Under the pieces are notes generated by a model. That model saw only the letters and a list, made by a program, of their open reading frames with translations, ran no database searches and was not told where the DNA came from. Position numbers and translations under genes: made by a program. This document shows positions 1-8,936 of a DNA stretch of 64,000 bases, piece after piece. Each line of letters opens with the position of its first letter. Within the stretch, counting starts at the first letter, position 1. The stretch is from Frateuria_A sp035944355 (lineage in GTDB: Bacteria; Pseudomonadota; Gammaproteobacteria; Xanthomonadales; Rhodanobacteraceae): contig NZ_DASZBH010000007.1 of NCBI RefSeq assembly GCF_035944355.1, positions 1-64,000 of the forward strand, in the 5' to 3' direction.

Positions 1-156
1 CGCGTCGATCGCGTCGTAGGCCTTGAACTCGCCACCGAAGCGCTCGGCGCCCACCTTGGTCAGCGCCGCCGTCAGCGTCGTCTTGCCGTGGTCCACGTGG
101 CCGATCGTGCCGACGTTCACGTGCGGCTTGGTGCGTTCGAATTTACCCTTTGCCAT
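1..156 (-). CDS. tuf: Elongation factor Tu, N-terminal part (runs off the window)
   Basis: Delivers aminoacyl-tRNA to the ribosomal A site as a GTP complex. Only the first 52 codons are in the window. The ATG is at 154-156 and the protein opens with the standard EF-Tu N-terminus; the G1 GTP-binding motif GHVDHGKT is at residues 19-26. The gene is last in a leftward unit after tRNA-Tyr, tRNA-Gly and tRNA-Thr, the arrangement known around tufB in gammaproteobacteria, so it is probably co-transcribed from the promoter near 596-624. The 80-base spacer to tRNA-Thr holds the leader. Identification is secure; the rest of the gene is not visible. Confidence 0.97.
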   Translation of the reverse strand, partial: MAKGKFERTKPHVNVGTIGHVDHGKTTLTAALTKVGAERFGGEFKAYDAIDA

Positions 157-236
157 GCGCGCTAAACCCCGATGGAGTCAATGAAAAAAAGAAAACCTGC
201 CGTAGGCCCGGAGCGACCGGCGGCAGCCGCGTGAGA

Positions 237-312
<76 letters not shown>

Positions 313-393
313 GAAGTACTTTCAGCCATCCTTCCTTAGGTGGCGAATGGCCCGGCATCCGGCCGAACCCTAAAAACCCTGCGACGAGATCAA

Positions 394-467
<74 letters not shown>

Positions 468-495
468 ATGATGCACGCCTGCGCGGAACTCGTCA

Positions 496-581
496 TGGTG
501 GAGGGAGGTGGATTCGAACCACCGAAGGCGTAAGCCAGCAGATTTACAGTCTGCCCCCGTTGGCCGCTTGGGTATCCCTCC
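496..581 (-). tRNA. tRNA-Tyr (anticodon GTA)
   Basis: An 86-nt class II tRNA on the minus strand with the long variable arm expected for bacterial tRNA-Tyr, acceptor GGAGGGA/TCCCTCC, anticodon loop CTGTAAA (anticodon GTA) and an encoded CCA. It is the first gene of the tRNA-tuf transcript; its 5' end is about 8 bases from the predicted start point of the promoter at 596-624. Confidence 0.97.
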
Positions 582-595
582 AACAAAGAACGGCT

Positions 596-624
596 ATTTT
601 CGCGAGCGCCCTGGGATGTGTCAA
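596..624 (-). promoter_or_regulatory. Sigma-70 type promoter of the tRNA-tuf operon
   Basis: On the minus strand a perfect -35 TTGACA (619-624) is followed after 17 bases by GAAAAT (596-601) as the -10. The predicted start lies near 589, just ahead of tRNA-Tyr. No other promoter-like sequence lies between here and trxC. The -35 match and spacing are seen directly; activity is inferred. Confidence 0.6.
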
Positions 625-746
625 CAGTTTGCGATGGGAAACGTGGATTCATCGGTTGCGCCGCAGGGGCGGGCATGCGCCGTCGTGGCCGCTTGCGCGG
701 GGCCATGCCGGCCGCCATATGCCTGACAGGCCGATGGGAGCATGCC

Positions 747-1184
747 ATGCCCGCACCACTCTCCGTTCCCTGTCCCCATTGCTGCGCACTCAATCGCGTC
801 CCTGCCGAAAGACTGGCCGATCGCCCCGTGTGCGGCCGCTGCAAGCAGGGGCTGTTCGAAGGCCGGCCGGTCGAGCTTACTGCGGCCAACTTCGATGCCA
901 CTGCCGGGCGCGGCGATCTGCCGGTGCTGATCGACTTCTGGGCGACCTGGTGCGGCCCGTGCCGAGGTTTCGCTCCGGTCTTCGCCGAAGCGGCGCGGCA
1001 CTTCGAACCCCGTTTGCGCCTGGGCAAGGTGGATACGGACGCCCAACCACAGCTTTCGCAGCGCTTCGCCATCCGCAGCATTCCGACCCTGGTCTTGCTC
1101 AAAGACGGACGCGAGATCGCGCGCCAGTCCGGCGCGCTCGGCGCCGCACAACTGCGGCAGTTCATCGAAGGCGCATTGCGCTAG
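747..1184 (+). CDS. trxC: Thioredoxin 2 (zinc-binding thioredoxin)
   Basis: Cytosolic disulfide reductase of 145 residues. Two CxxC pairs (C9-C12 and C29-C32) form the N-terminal zinc ribbon that separates TrxC from TrxA, and the active site WCGPC is at residues 68-72 in a standard thioredoxin fold. Start chosen at ATG 747, with GGGAG eight bases upstream; an upstream in-frame ATG at 618 would add 43 residues unlike the family. The 3' end overlaps the convergent ABM-domain gene by four bases. In E. coli trxC is an OxyR target; no OxyR site is obvious here. Role inferred from family. Confidence 0.93.
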   Translation: MPAPLSVPCPHCCALNRVPAERLADRPVCGRCKQGLFEGRPVELTAANFDATAGRGDLPVLIDFWATWCGPCRGFAPVFAEAARHFEPRLRLGKVDTDAQPQLSQRFAIRSIPTLVLLKDGREIARQSGALGAAQLRQFIEGALR

Positions 1185-1534
1185 GCGCCCGCGTCGTAGG
1201 TCTGGCGGCTGTCCGCCGGCGCCTGCGCGCGATCATGCATGCCGTAGTCGCGCAACACGGTCGCCACGCGCAACCGGTAATCGATGAACACCGCCGCCCG
1301 GCCATCGCGTTGCGCCGCACGGTGCGCTTCGAGCCGGCGCCAGTGGGCGACCGCAGCCTCGTCGCGCCAGAACGACAGCGACAGCAGCTTGTCCGGATCG
1401 GCAAGGCTGCGGAAACGCTCGATGGAAACGAAGCCGTCCACCTGCTCGAGCAGCGGTCGCAGCTGCGCGGCCAGATCGAGATAGCGCCCGGCCTGGCCTT
1501 CGCGCAGCGCGACTTCGAAGATGACGGCGATCAT
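1181..1534 (-). CDS. Antibiotic biosynthesis monooxygenase (ABM) domain protein
   Basis: A 117-residue single-domain protein with the ferredoxin-like ABM pattern: an opening beta strand (MIAVIFEVAL), a central FVSIERFRS segment and the FWRDEAAVAHWR helix. Family members include heme-degrading and quinone monooxygenases, but many are uncharacterised and no cofactor site can be read, so the substrate is unknown. Its ATG overlaps the stop of the upstream alpha/beta hydrolase (ATGA at 1531-1534), so the two are almost certainly translationally coupled. The 3' end runs into convergent trxC. Confidence 0.8.
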   Translation of the reverse strand: MIAVIFEVALREGQAGRYLDLAAQLRPLLEQVDGFVSIERFRSLADPDKLLSLSFWRDEAAVAHWRRLEAHRAAQRDGRAAVFIDYRLRVATVLRDYGMHDRAQAPADSRQTYDAGA

Positions 1535-2526
1535 CGTTGCGCCTCTGCGGCATGGAGGTCGGCGGCATGGAGGAATGCATCCACGCTCTCGTACAGCGAC
1601 CGCCGCGCACGCTCCAGGTGCATCACGTGCGTGCCGTCGTCGATGCATAGCCGCCAACGCAAGGGACTGGCGCTGAACCGCTCCAGGAACGCCGCCGCCG
1701 CCGCATCGCCACCGACCACCGTGTCATAGTCGCCGTAGACCACGAACACCGGCACGCGGACGCCGCTTGCCACATAAGGATAGCGGCCCGCCTCGGCGTC
1801 GCCGATGTCCGCCAGCGGACCGGATGGTATGCGCAGCTGCCCGGGCCGATCACCCGCCACACGGGGCACCGACGCCTGGAAGCGCCCAGCCCATACGGCG
1901 TCGACGGCGGGCTCGAGCAACACCTTCCCTGGCGGCAGCACCTGCGCGTAGCGCAATTGCTGGTAGCGCTCCTGTGCGCTGATGCCCCACCACGCGTTGC
2001 GCACCGGCTCGAACTTCGGATGAGCGGCCGGGGTGACCGGCCCGAACAGCGTGAGCGAGGCCAGCGCGCGCGGGTGCGCCGCCGCGAAGGCAGCCGCCGG
2101 AAGGGTGCCCCACGAATGGGCGACCAGATGCACCGCCCCGATGCCTGGCGCTGCGCGCAGGCGCTCGACCGCCAGCGCGATCTGCGCGGCCGCGTCCGGC
2201 GCGCGCGTCACCGGCATGCCTGCCCCGCCGCCCGTCATCGATGGCGGACGGCTGGAGGCGCCAAAGCCGATGAAATCCAGACCGCAGGCCAGGTAGCCGC
2301 GGCGCGCCGCGAACGCCATCCAGGAATCACCTGGTGCGAATTCGAAACCGGCGGCGAGCAGGGTGGGAAAGCTCGCACCATGCACGAACAGCACGCTCCG
2401 ACCATTGGCATGCACGGGCGCGATGCAGTGCAGCGCTACGCGCTGCCCCGGCGCAGCCGGCAATGGAAGGTAGCTGGTGTGCACGGGCGCGGCCGAGAGC
2501 AAGGCGGCAGGCAGGCTGGCGAGCAT
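1531..2526 (-). CDS. Alpha/beta hydrolase, probably exported
   Basis: A 331-residue alpha/beta-hydrolase fold protein. An oxyanion-type HG (residues 49-50) precedes the nucleophile elbow HSWG (137-140, Ser138); an acid near 262 in VYGDYDT and a late His (GTHVMH, about 304) complete a plausible triad. The N-terminus is short and hydrophobic (MLASLPAALLSAAP), which could be a weak signal peptide. It is translationally coupled to the ABM protein downstream. The substrate cannot be read; esterase, lactonase or dehalogenase-like activity are all possible. Confidence 0.8.
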   Translation of the reverse strand: MLASLPAALLSAAPVHTSYLPLPAAPGQRVALHCIAPVHANGRSVLFVHGASFPTLLAAGFEFAPGDSWMAFAARRGYLACGLDFIGFGASSRPPSMTGGGAGMPVTRAPDAAAQIALAVERLRAAPGIGAVHLVAHSWGTLPAAAFAAAHPRALASLTLFGPVTPAAHPKFEPVRNAWWGISAQERYQQLRYAQVLPPGKVLLEPAVDAVWAGRFQASVPRVAGDRPGQLRIPSGPLADIGDAEAGRYPYVASGVRVPVFVVYGDYDTVVGGDAAAAAFLERFSASPLRWRLCIDDGTHVMHLERARRSLYESVDAFLHAADLHAAEAQR

Positions 2527-2607
2527 GGTGGAGATCCGGGCGAGTGGGCCTCCATGCTGGAAGCATTCCCGCCGGGTTGTTTCGTCAGCGGACGAAACGT
2601 CGCCGCC

Positions 2608-4164
2608 CTAGGAACTGCAGGAAAGCATCGAGCAGCCGGCACGCTGCTTTGCCCAGTCCGGGCGCTTGTGAGCAAAGCGTTCGCGGCCTGGCTGTTCGTC
2701 GTACGGGCGGCGCATCACGTCCAGCAACTCGTGCACCATGGCGTAATCACCCTGCTCTGCCAGATCGATCGCTTCCTGCGCGAGGTAGTTGCGAAGGACG
2801 TACTTCGGGTTGGCCAGCCGCATGCGGCGGCGGCGCTGGTCGGCGGGCAAAGGGTCTTCGCGCAGCCGCGCGGCATAGCGTTCGAGCCAGCCATGCAGGG
2901 CCGGCTCGGTGGCCTGCCGGCGCTGCGGGTCATAGCAGGCATCGGCAAGCAACTGCGGCGAAGGCGCAGCCGGCTCGAAGTCGACGAGCGCGCGCCAGGC
3001 CAGCGTCATGTCCGCGCCGGCTTCGCGCATCCAGGCGTGCAGACCATCGCGCAAGGCCAGGTCCTCGTCGCGAGCCTGCTCCAGGCCAAGCTTCGCGGCC
3101 ACGTTGGCGCGATCGGCGGCCTCCCACGCGGCGACGTAGCGGTCCAGCCCCGCCTGCAGCGGTTCCGTATCGGCAAACAACGGGGAGAGAGCACTGGCCA
3201 GCCGGGTGAGGTTCCACCACGCCACGTTCGGTTGCTGGCCGAAGCGGTAGCGGCGGCGGCTGGCGTCGGTGGTGTTGGGCGTCCAGTCCGGATCGTAGTC
3301 ATCGATCCATCCGTACGGACCGTAGTCGATCGTCAGCCCGAGGATGGACATGTTGTCGGTGTTCATCACGCCGTGCACGAAGCCCACCCGCATCCACTGC
3401 GCGACCATCCGTGCGGTGCGTTCGCAGACCTCGCCGAACCAGTCGGCGTAGAGCGCCTCGCCCTGCCCGCGCAATTGCGGGAAATCGCGGCGGATGGTGA
3501 AGTCGGCCAGCTGGCGCAGCAGCGCCACCTCGTTGCGCGCATAGGGCAATTCGAAGTTGCCGAAACGGATGAACGAGGGCGCGACGCGGCAGACGATCGC
3601 GCCGGCTTCCGCACGGGGATGGCCGTCGTAGAACATGTCCCGCACCACCGTCTCGCCGGTTTCCAGCAGGCACAACGCGCGCGTGGTCGGAATGCCCAGG
3701 TGGTGCATCGCCTCGCTGCAGAGGAACTCGCGGATCGACGAGCGCAGCACCGCACGCCCGTCCGCCCCGCGCGAATACGGGGTGGGGCCGGCGCCCTTCA
3801 GTTGCAATTCCCAGCGCTGCCCACGCGCATCGAGCACCTCGCCCAGCGAGATCGCACGGCCGTCGCCCAACTGCCCGGCCCACACACCGAACTGGTGGCC
3901 GCCGTAATTGCTCGCCCACGGCCGCATGCCTTCCAGCAAGGCGTTGCCGCCGAAGACCTGGGCGAAGCGCTCGCTGCGCACATCGTCGTCGGTCAGGCCG
4001 AGCGCAGCGACCATTTCGGCCGACCAGGCCACCACGCGCGGCATGGCCACCGGCGCCGGCTCGACGCCTGACCAGCAGGCAGCTTCCACCTGACGCAGGC
4101 GCGAGCCGCTCTCAGCGTCGCCGGGAAGCTCGCGCACGAAGGCATTGTCGAACTCGAAACGCAT
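2608..4164 (-). CDS. selO: Protein adenylyltransferase SelO (YdiU family pseudokinase)
   Basis: Transfers AMP from ATP to Ser/Thr/Tyr of target proteins; in E. coli and mitochondria it is tied to redox control. The 518 residues match the family length. Visible are the N-terminal FDNAFV opening, SNYGGHQFGVWAGQLGDGR, the LQLKGAGPTPYSR nucleotide-binding block, HGVMNTDNM with the catalytic/metal Asn-Asp, and IDYGPYGW. It ends in SCSS, the position where eukaryotic SelO carries selenocysteine and bacteria use Cys. Start at ATG 4164 removes an upstream tail that would run into the divergent YkgJ gene. A monocistronic gene is likely. Confidence 0.95.
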   Translation of the reverse strand: MRFEFDNAFVRELPGDAESGSRLRQVEAACWSGVEPAPVAMPRVVAWSAEMVAALGLTDDDVRSERFAQVFGGNALLEGMRPWASNYGGHQFGVWAGQLGDGRAISLGEVLDARGQRWELQLKGAGPTPYSRGADGRAVLRSSIREFLCSEAMHHLGIPTTRALCLLETGETVVRDMFYDGHPRAEAGAIVCRVAPSFIRFGNFELPYARNEVALLRQLADFTIRRDFPQLRGQGEALYADWFGEVCERTARMVAQWMRVGFVHGVMNTDNMSILGLTIDYGPYGWIDDYDPDWTPNTTDASRRRYRFGQQPNVAWWNLTRLASALSPLFADTEPLQAGLDRYVAAWEAADRANVAAKLGLEQARDEDLALRDGLHAWMREAGADMTLAWRALVDFEPAAPSPQLLADACYDPQRRQATEPALHGWLERYAARLREDPLPADQRRRRMRLANPKYVLRNYLAQEAIDLAEQGDYAMVHELLDVMRRPYDEQPGRERFAHKRPDWAKQRAGCSMLSCSS

Positions 4165-4256
4165 GCCCGCATGATCGCATGCGCGGCCGACGGGCGACCG
4201 CCGGGACGAACACGATTCCTTTGCACACCCTGCAGCCGCAAGCCGCATACTGGCGC

Positions 4257-4595
4257 GTGAACGACGACTTCGAAAACGACAGATACGCCACCGGCATCGA
4301 TCCGACCGTGCAGTGCACCGCGTGCGACGCGGTCTGCTGCCGGCTCACCGTGGTGCTGATGCCCGAGGACCACGTGCCCGACTGGCTGGTCGTGCACGAC
4401 GACCACGGGCTTGCCACCCTGGCCAAGGGCGAGGACGGCTGGTGCGCCGCGATCGACCCGAATACCTCCCGCTGCACGATCTACGAAGATCGCCCGGCCA
4501 TCTGCCGCAAGTACGCGATGGGCAGCCCGGGCTGTCGCGACGAGCGCCGCAAGTGGTACGGGAAACGCATCCCCACGCCGGCGAAGTTGCTCTAG
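4257..4595 (+). CDS. YkgJ-type cysteine cluster protein (zinc/iron chelating)
   Basis: A 112-residue protein of the YkgJ family. Eight cysteines are arranged as CTACDAVCC near the N-terminus and CAAIDPN, RCTIYEDRPAICRKY and GSPGC later, the signature for a putative Fe-S or zinc site. Biochemical function is unknown. I chose GTG 4257; an in-frame ATG at 4179 would place the start 15 bases from divergent selO, leaving no room for promoters, and would add 26 residues not typical of the family. It converges with the rsuA-like gene, with only ten bases between the stops. Confidence 0.8.
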   Translation: MNDDFENDRYATGIDPTVQCTACDAVCCRLTVVLMPEDHVPDWLVVHDDHGLATLAKGEDGWCAAIDPNTSRCTIYEDRPAICRKYAMGSPGCRDERRKWYGKRIPTPAKLL

Positions 4596-4605
4596 GCGTA
4601 CGGCG

Positions 4606-5313
4606 TCAGCAAGCCGGTTCGAAGACCTGCGCCACCGCCGCCGCGTCGAGCACCCGCCACTCGCCGGGCGCCAGATCGCCGAGCGTCAGCTGGCCGATCG
4701 CCACACGCTCGAGCGCTTCGACGTGGTTGCCGGTCGCCGCGAACATGCGGCGTACCTGGTGGTAGCGCCCTTCGGTGACGGTCAGGCGCGCCCGCCGGGG
4801 CGAAATCGCCTCCAGCCGCGCGGGCGCCAGCGGCGTGGTTTCCGATTCCAGCATCAGCGTGCCGCTGGCGAACAGCGCCGCCTCGTCTCCGCCGAGGTCG
4901 CGCGCCAGCGTCGCCTCGTACACCTTCGACACGCTGGCTTTCGGCGAGATGATCCGGTGCAGCAGGGCGCCGTCGTCGGTGATCAGCAGCAGCCCGGAGG
5001 TGTCGCGGTCGAGCCGCCCGACGGTGGACAGCGCAGGCTCGCGACGGCGCCACCGTGGAGGCAGGAGGTCGTAGACCAGCCGGCCGGCGTCCTTGCGCGA
5101 GCAGGTGACGCCGAGCGGCTTGTGCATCATGAGGACCAGGCCGCTGGCCGGATCGAGCGGCTCACCGTCGATGCGCACCTGGGCGTGCTCGATCCTGTCG
5201 TCGGCGTAGAGCCGCTCGCCCGCCGCGTCGGTGACGCGGCCTTCGCCGAACAGCTGCAGGACGTCCCGACGACTGCCGTAGCCCAGATTCGCGATCATGC
5301 GCAAAAGCTTCAT
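4606..5313 (-). CDS. rsuA: 16S rRNA pseudouridine synthase, RsuA family
   Basis: Converts a uridine of 16S rRNA (U516 in E. coli) to pseudouridine. The 235 residues comprise an N-terminal S4-like RNA-binding part (1-50) and the catalytic domain with GRLDRDTSGL (99-108), Asp102 being the nucleophile, and EGRYHQVRRMFAATGNHV near the C-terminus. Close to E. coli RsuA in length and order, although RluE/RluF relatives cannot be fully excluded. Its ATG overlaps the stop of the upstream methyltransferase (ATGA, 5310-5313), giving a two-gene rRNA modification operon. Confidence 0.87.
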   Translation of the reverse strand: MKLLRMIANLGYGSRRDVLQLFGEGRVTDAAGERLYADDRIEHAQVRIDGEPLDPASGLVLMMHKPLGVTCSRKDAGRLVYDLLPPRWRRREPALSTVGRLDRDTSGLLLITDDGALLHRIISPKASVSKVYEATLARDLGGDEAALFASGTLMLESETTPLAPARLEAISPRRARLTVTEGRYHQVRRMFAATGNHVEALERVAIGQLTLGDLAPGEWRVLDAAAVAQVFEPAC

Positions 5314-6365
5314 GCGAGCACCGCCTCGATCACCTTGAAGCCATCCTGCGTGGCCACCGTGCGCACCTGCGCGAAACACGAAGCGAGCGTCGCCTCGTAG
5401 GGAAGATGCCGGTTGGCGACCATCCACAGCCGCCCGCCGGGATGCAACGCGGCGGCGGCGACCGTGATGAACCTACGTCCGAGCTCGGGCAGGTCCGCGC
5501 GGCCCTGGTGAAATGGCGGGTTGCTCACGATGGCGTCGTAGCGATACGGCAGGCCGCGGGTGACGTCGTGCCACAGCACGCGCACGTCCACCTGGCGCCC
5601 GCTGGCGGTGACGGCTTCGTCCAGGTTGGCCTGTGCCGGCCCGAGTGCGCGCGCCTGGGCCTCGTAGAGATCGACGGAAACGATGGCCTGGCAGCGCGCT
5701 ACGGCCTGCGCTGAGAGGTAGCCGTAACCGGCACCCAGATCGGCGAGCCGGCCACGCAGGTCACCGGGCAGGTGTGCCGCCAGCAGCGCCGAGGCCGGAT
5801 CGATGCGGTCCCAGGCGAACAGGCCCGGCCGGCTGAGATAGCCGTCAGCGATCCGGCGCGGCTCGTCCCAGGCAATCCATTGGTCCAGCAATTCGCGATC
5901 GAGCGGGTCGCCGGCCATCGCCCAGAACACGCGGCATTTGTGCTTGGAAAGGCTCCGCACAGGACCGAACAGCCGCGCGAAATCGGCCTGCGCCGACTTC
6001 GCCCCTTCGGCGTTGGGCACGGCGGCCAGTACGCAGCCGCCCGGCGATGCGTGACACGCCGCGCGCGCGAACACCGCCCTCGCCTCCTCCCGCTGGCGTG
6101 GCGGCAACACCAACACCCGATCGTAGCGCTCGCCGCTGACCGCTTCGCCCACCGTCAATCCCGCGCGCTCCAGGTCATCGGCGAAGGGCTTGAAACCCTG
6201 CTCGCACAGCCAGTCCGGACCGGCCCATTCGCGCAGCCAACGGCCGCCGCGCGCGCGCAGGAACAGCACGCGGGCGTCGGCAGGCAGCGCCAGCTCACCC
6301 TGGGCGAAGGGCAGGAACAGCGCGTCGAGTTGGCCCTCGGGCGCGGCGGCGACGGGTGATGCCAT
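5310..6365 (-). CDS. rsmC: RsmC-like 16S rRNA (guanine-N2) methyltransferase
   Basis: A 351-residue SAM-dependent methyltransferase. The C-terminal half has motif I (ADLGAGYGYLS) and the NPPFHQG catalytic motif typical of N2-guanine methyltransferases acting on the small subunit (RsmC, G1207). The N-terminal half is a degenerate methyltransferase domain, as in RsmC. It is first in the operon with the RsuA-like synthase. Specificity for G1207 rather than another guanine is inferred from architecture, not shown. Confidence 0.85.
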   Translation of the reverse strand: MASPVAAAPEGQLDALFLPFAQGELALPADARVLFLRARGGRWLREWAGPDWLCEQGFKPFADDLERAGLTVGEAVSGERYDRVLVLPPRQREEARAVFARAACHASPGGCVLAAVPNAEGAKSAQADFARLFGPVRSLSKHKCRVFWAMAGDPLDRELLDQWIAWDEPRRIADGYLSRPGLFAWDRIDPASALLAAHLPGDLRGRLADLGAGYGYLSAQAVARCQAIVSVDLYEAQARALGPAQANLDEAVTASGRQVDVRVLWHDVTRGLPYRYDAIVSNPPFHQGRADLPELGRRFITVAAAALHPGGRLWMVANRHLPYEATLASCFAQVRTVATQDGFKVIEAVLA

Positions 6366-6477
6366 CGGAACTCGAAGGGCGGTTGAGGGAGCGCGATTCT
6401 ACGGCCTCCTGCCGGACCGGACCGCCCCAACGCGCTGCCGGCGACCACGGGGACGCCGAAGATTCCTCTTCGTCGGC

Positions 6478-7464
6478 TCAGCGCGCCACCGACCCGGCAC
6501 GCGCCAGGTACTGCACGCTGAACATGCGCTCCGGATCGACCCAGACGCGCAGCACCTCGAGGCCGGCCTTGGCCGCGAGCGAGGCGAAGTCCTCCGGCGA
6601 GTACTTGCAGCTGATTTCCACGCGGACCGCTTCGCCTTCGCCGAAGGCGACCTGCGCGCGGCCCAGCCGGACCTTCTGCTCGCGCTGGCTGACCAGGCTG
6701 GTCTCGATGCGCCCGGCCAGCGCGTTGTAGTGCGCCCGATGGCGAAAAGCGGCCAGGTGGAAATCGCTGCCGAGCTCGCGGTTGAGCCGGGCCAGCAAAT
6801 TGAGCGTGAACGCGGCGGTCACCCCCGCCGCATCGTTGTAGGCGGCTTCGATCGCGGCGACGTCCTTTTTCAGGTCCACCCCGATGAGGATGCCCCCGTT
6901 CTCGCCCATCTCGCCGCGCATCTTGCGCAGCAGCGTGACCGCCTCGCGCGGGGTGAAGTTGCCGATGGTCGAACCGGGAAAGTAGATCACCGTGCGCCGT
7001 GGCGCACGTGGCGGGATCGGCAGGCGCAGCGGACGGGTGAAGTCGGCACACAACGGCTGCACCGGCAGCTGCGGAAAGGACTCGCCCATCCGCCGCACGC
7101 TCTGTTGCAGCGGCTCGGGGGAAATCTCCACCGGCACGTAGCTGACCGGCGATGCCATGTGCCCGAGCAGCAGGCGCGTCTTGGTCGCGCTGCCGCTGCC
7201 GTACTCGACCAGGCGCACGTCCACGCCCAGCCGGTCGGCGATACTGGCCGCGTGCACCTGCAGCAGGGCGATCTCGCATCGGGTCAGGTAGTACTCGGGC
7301 TGTTCGCAGATCTGCTCGAATAGCGCCGAACCCTGCGCATCGTAGAAGAGCCACGAGGGCAGGCGCTTGGGTTGCGCGCGCAGCCCGCGCTGGACGATCT
7401 CCAGCAGGCCGCTGGCCGGTGGCGTGCGTCCGTCGTCTTGCAGGTCCAGGGCACGGATGTTCAT
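6478..7464 (-). CDS. egtD: L-histidine N-alpha-methyltransferase EgtD
   Basis: Makes hercynine (trimethylhistidine) from histidine and three SAM, the first step of ergothioneine synthesis. The 328 residues match the family. Visible are LPSWLFYDAQGSALFEQIC near residue 40, the SAM motif VEYGSGSATKTR, FPGSTIGNF and the GVDLKKD block, all diagnostic of EgtD. Start at ATG 7464, preceded by AGGAG in the 22-base gap to egtB. Downstream of egtB in a two-gene operon. Product identity is well supported; production of ergothioneine is inferred from the pair. Confidence 0.95.
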   Translation of the reverse strand: MNIRALDLQDDGRTPPASGLLEIVQRGLRAQPKRLPSWLFYDAQGSALFEQICEQPEYYLTRCEIALLQVHAASIADRLGVDVRLVEYGSGSATKTRLLLGHMASPVSYVPVEISPEPLQQSVRRMGESFPQLPVQPLCADFTRPLRLPIPPRAPRRTVIYFPGSTIGNFTPREAVTLLRKMRGEMGENGGILIGVDLKKDVAAIEAAYNDAAGVTAAFTLNLLARLNRELGSDFHLAAFRHRAHYNALAGRIETSLVSQREQKVRLGRAQVAFGEGEAVRVEISCKYSPEDFASLAAKAGLEVLRVWVDPERMFSVQYLARAGSVAR

Positions 7465-7486
7465 GCGGCGAGGCTCCTTAAGAGGT

Positions 7487-8737
7487 CTATCGGTCACGTG
7501 CGAGGCGCAGCCCGGCGAACTGCCAGCGCGCCTGCGGGGGGAAGAAGTTGCGGTAGCTGGCGCGTACGTGGTCACGGGGCGTGGCGCAGGAGCCGCCCCG
7601 CAGCACCCATTGCCCGGACATGAACTTGCCGTTGTACTCGCCGAGCGAACCGGGCAAGGGCCGGAAACCCGGGTAGGAGACGTACGGCGAGGCCGTCCAT
7701 TCCCACGTGTCGCCGTACAGCTGCAGCAGGCCCGCGCCGGAGGCCGCCTGCGGCGGTCGCGGCGCTTCGTCGAGCAGGTTGCCCTCCACCGGCAGTGCGG
7801 CGGCGGCGACCTCCCACTCCGCCTCGGTGGGCAGCCGGGCATCGGCCCAGCGGGCGAAGGCATCGGCCTCGTAGTAGCTCAGGTGGCAGACGGGCGCAGC
7901 CGGGTCGAGCGCCTGCACGCCGGCCAGGCCGAAGGCGCTGGCCAGGTCCGGCTGCCAGTAGAGCGGCCGCTGCCAACCCTCGCGCTGCACCGTGGCCCAG
8001 CCGTCAGACAGCCACAGCGTCGGCTCGCGATAGCCGCCGTCGTGGACGAACGCGGCGAACTCCTCGTTGGTGACGAGGCGGTTGGCCAGCATGTGCGGTG
8101 CCAGCAGCACGCGGTGGCGCGGCGTCTCGTTGTCGAATGCGAAGCGCTCGCCGGCGCTGCCGATCTCGAACACGCCCTCGCGACCGGGCAGGAATTCCAG
8201 CGGCGCCGGGCCGGAACCTGCACCCGCTTGCGACGCCCGACTCCGGTACGCCGGCGACAGCGGGTTGCACCAGAACGCGTGCTGGATGTCGGTCAGCAGC
8301 AACTCCTGGTGCTGCTGTTCGTGTTGCAGCCCCAGTTCCACCAGCGGCGCCAGCGCCTCGTCCCGATCCCGCAGCAACCGCTCGCTCACTGCCTCGTCGA
8401 CGTGGCGGCGATAGGCCAGCACATCGGCAAGCGCCGGCCGCGAGAGCAGCCCGCGCTGCGGCCGCGCATGCATCGGACCCACGCTCTGGTAGTAGGAGTT
8501 GAACAGGAAATGCCAGGCCGGATCGCGCGGCCGATAGCGCAGGTCGCAGCCGAGCACGAACTGCTCGAAGAACCAGGTGGTGTGCGCCAGATGCCATTTG
8601 GCCGGACTGGCATCGGGCATCGACTGAACCATCATGTCCTCGGCGGACAGGCCCTCGCACAACTGCAGGGTCCGCTCGCGCACACGCCGGTAGCGTCCCG
8701 CCAGCACATCGCCGGCGGGCCTGTGCAGCGCCGTCAT
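7487..8737 (-). CDS. egtB: Ergothioneine synthase EgtB (iron-dependent sulfoxide synthase)
   Basis: A non-haem iron enzyme that joins hercynine to cysteine or gamma-glutamylcysteine with O2, forming a sulfoxide. Of its 416 residues the N-terminal DinB-like part carries the iron ligands (H52 in HLAH, H139 and H143 in HEQQHQE) and the C-terminal FGE-sulfatase part has LPTEAEWEVAA, GDTWEWTASPY and RGGSCATPRDHVR. Start at ATG 8737; an in-frame ATG 28 codons upstream is less likely. First gene of egtB-egtD. No egtA, egtC or egtE is adjacent, so the thiol donor and the C-S lyase are not defined here. Confidence 0.94.
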   Translation of the reverse strand: MTALHRPAGDVLAGRYRRVRERTLQLCEGLSAEDMMVQSMPDASPAKWHLAHTTWFFEQFVLGCDLRYRPRDPAWHFLFNSYYQSVGPMHARPQRGLLSRPALADVLAYRRHVDEAVSERLLRDRDEALAPLVELGLQHEQQHQELLLTDIQHAFWCNPLSPAYRSRASQAGAGSGPAPLEFLPGREGVFEIGSAGERFAFDNETPRHRVLLAPHMLANRLVTNEEFAAFVHDGGYREPTLWLSDGWATVQREGWQRPLYWQPDLASAFGLAGVQALDPAAPVCHLSYYEADAFARWADARLPTEAEWEVAAAALPVEGNLLDEAPRPPQAASGAGLLQLYGDTWEWTASPYVSYPGFRPLPGSLGEYNGKFMSGQWVLRGGSCATPRDHVRASYRNFFPPQARWQFAGLRLARDR

Positions 8738-8936
8738 GGCCCGCACCCCGGGTGCTCGGGCGTGGTGCTGTACCTGAGAACGGATCGAACCGTTGGCATG
8801 CTCCAAGCATGGCGCAGCCATCGTTCAATACTCGTGATCCGCCCATGGCAGATCGCTGACAGTGGCGGCGGCGGCGCAGGCGCGCGATGCTGAGCGATGC
8901 AGTCCCCCGTACCTCCGTCCCCAGTGAGGTGATGCC

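Noticed and set aside
1957..4071. A 704-codon open frame on the plus strand, opposite the alpha/beta hydrolase and selO
   Set aside because: It is the antisense shadow of two well-supported genes; composition is arginine/glycine-rich with no recognisable domain.
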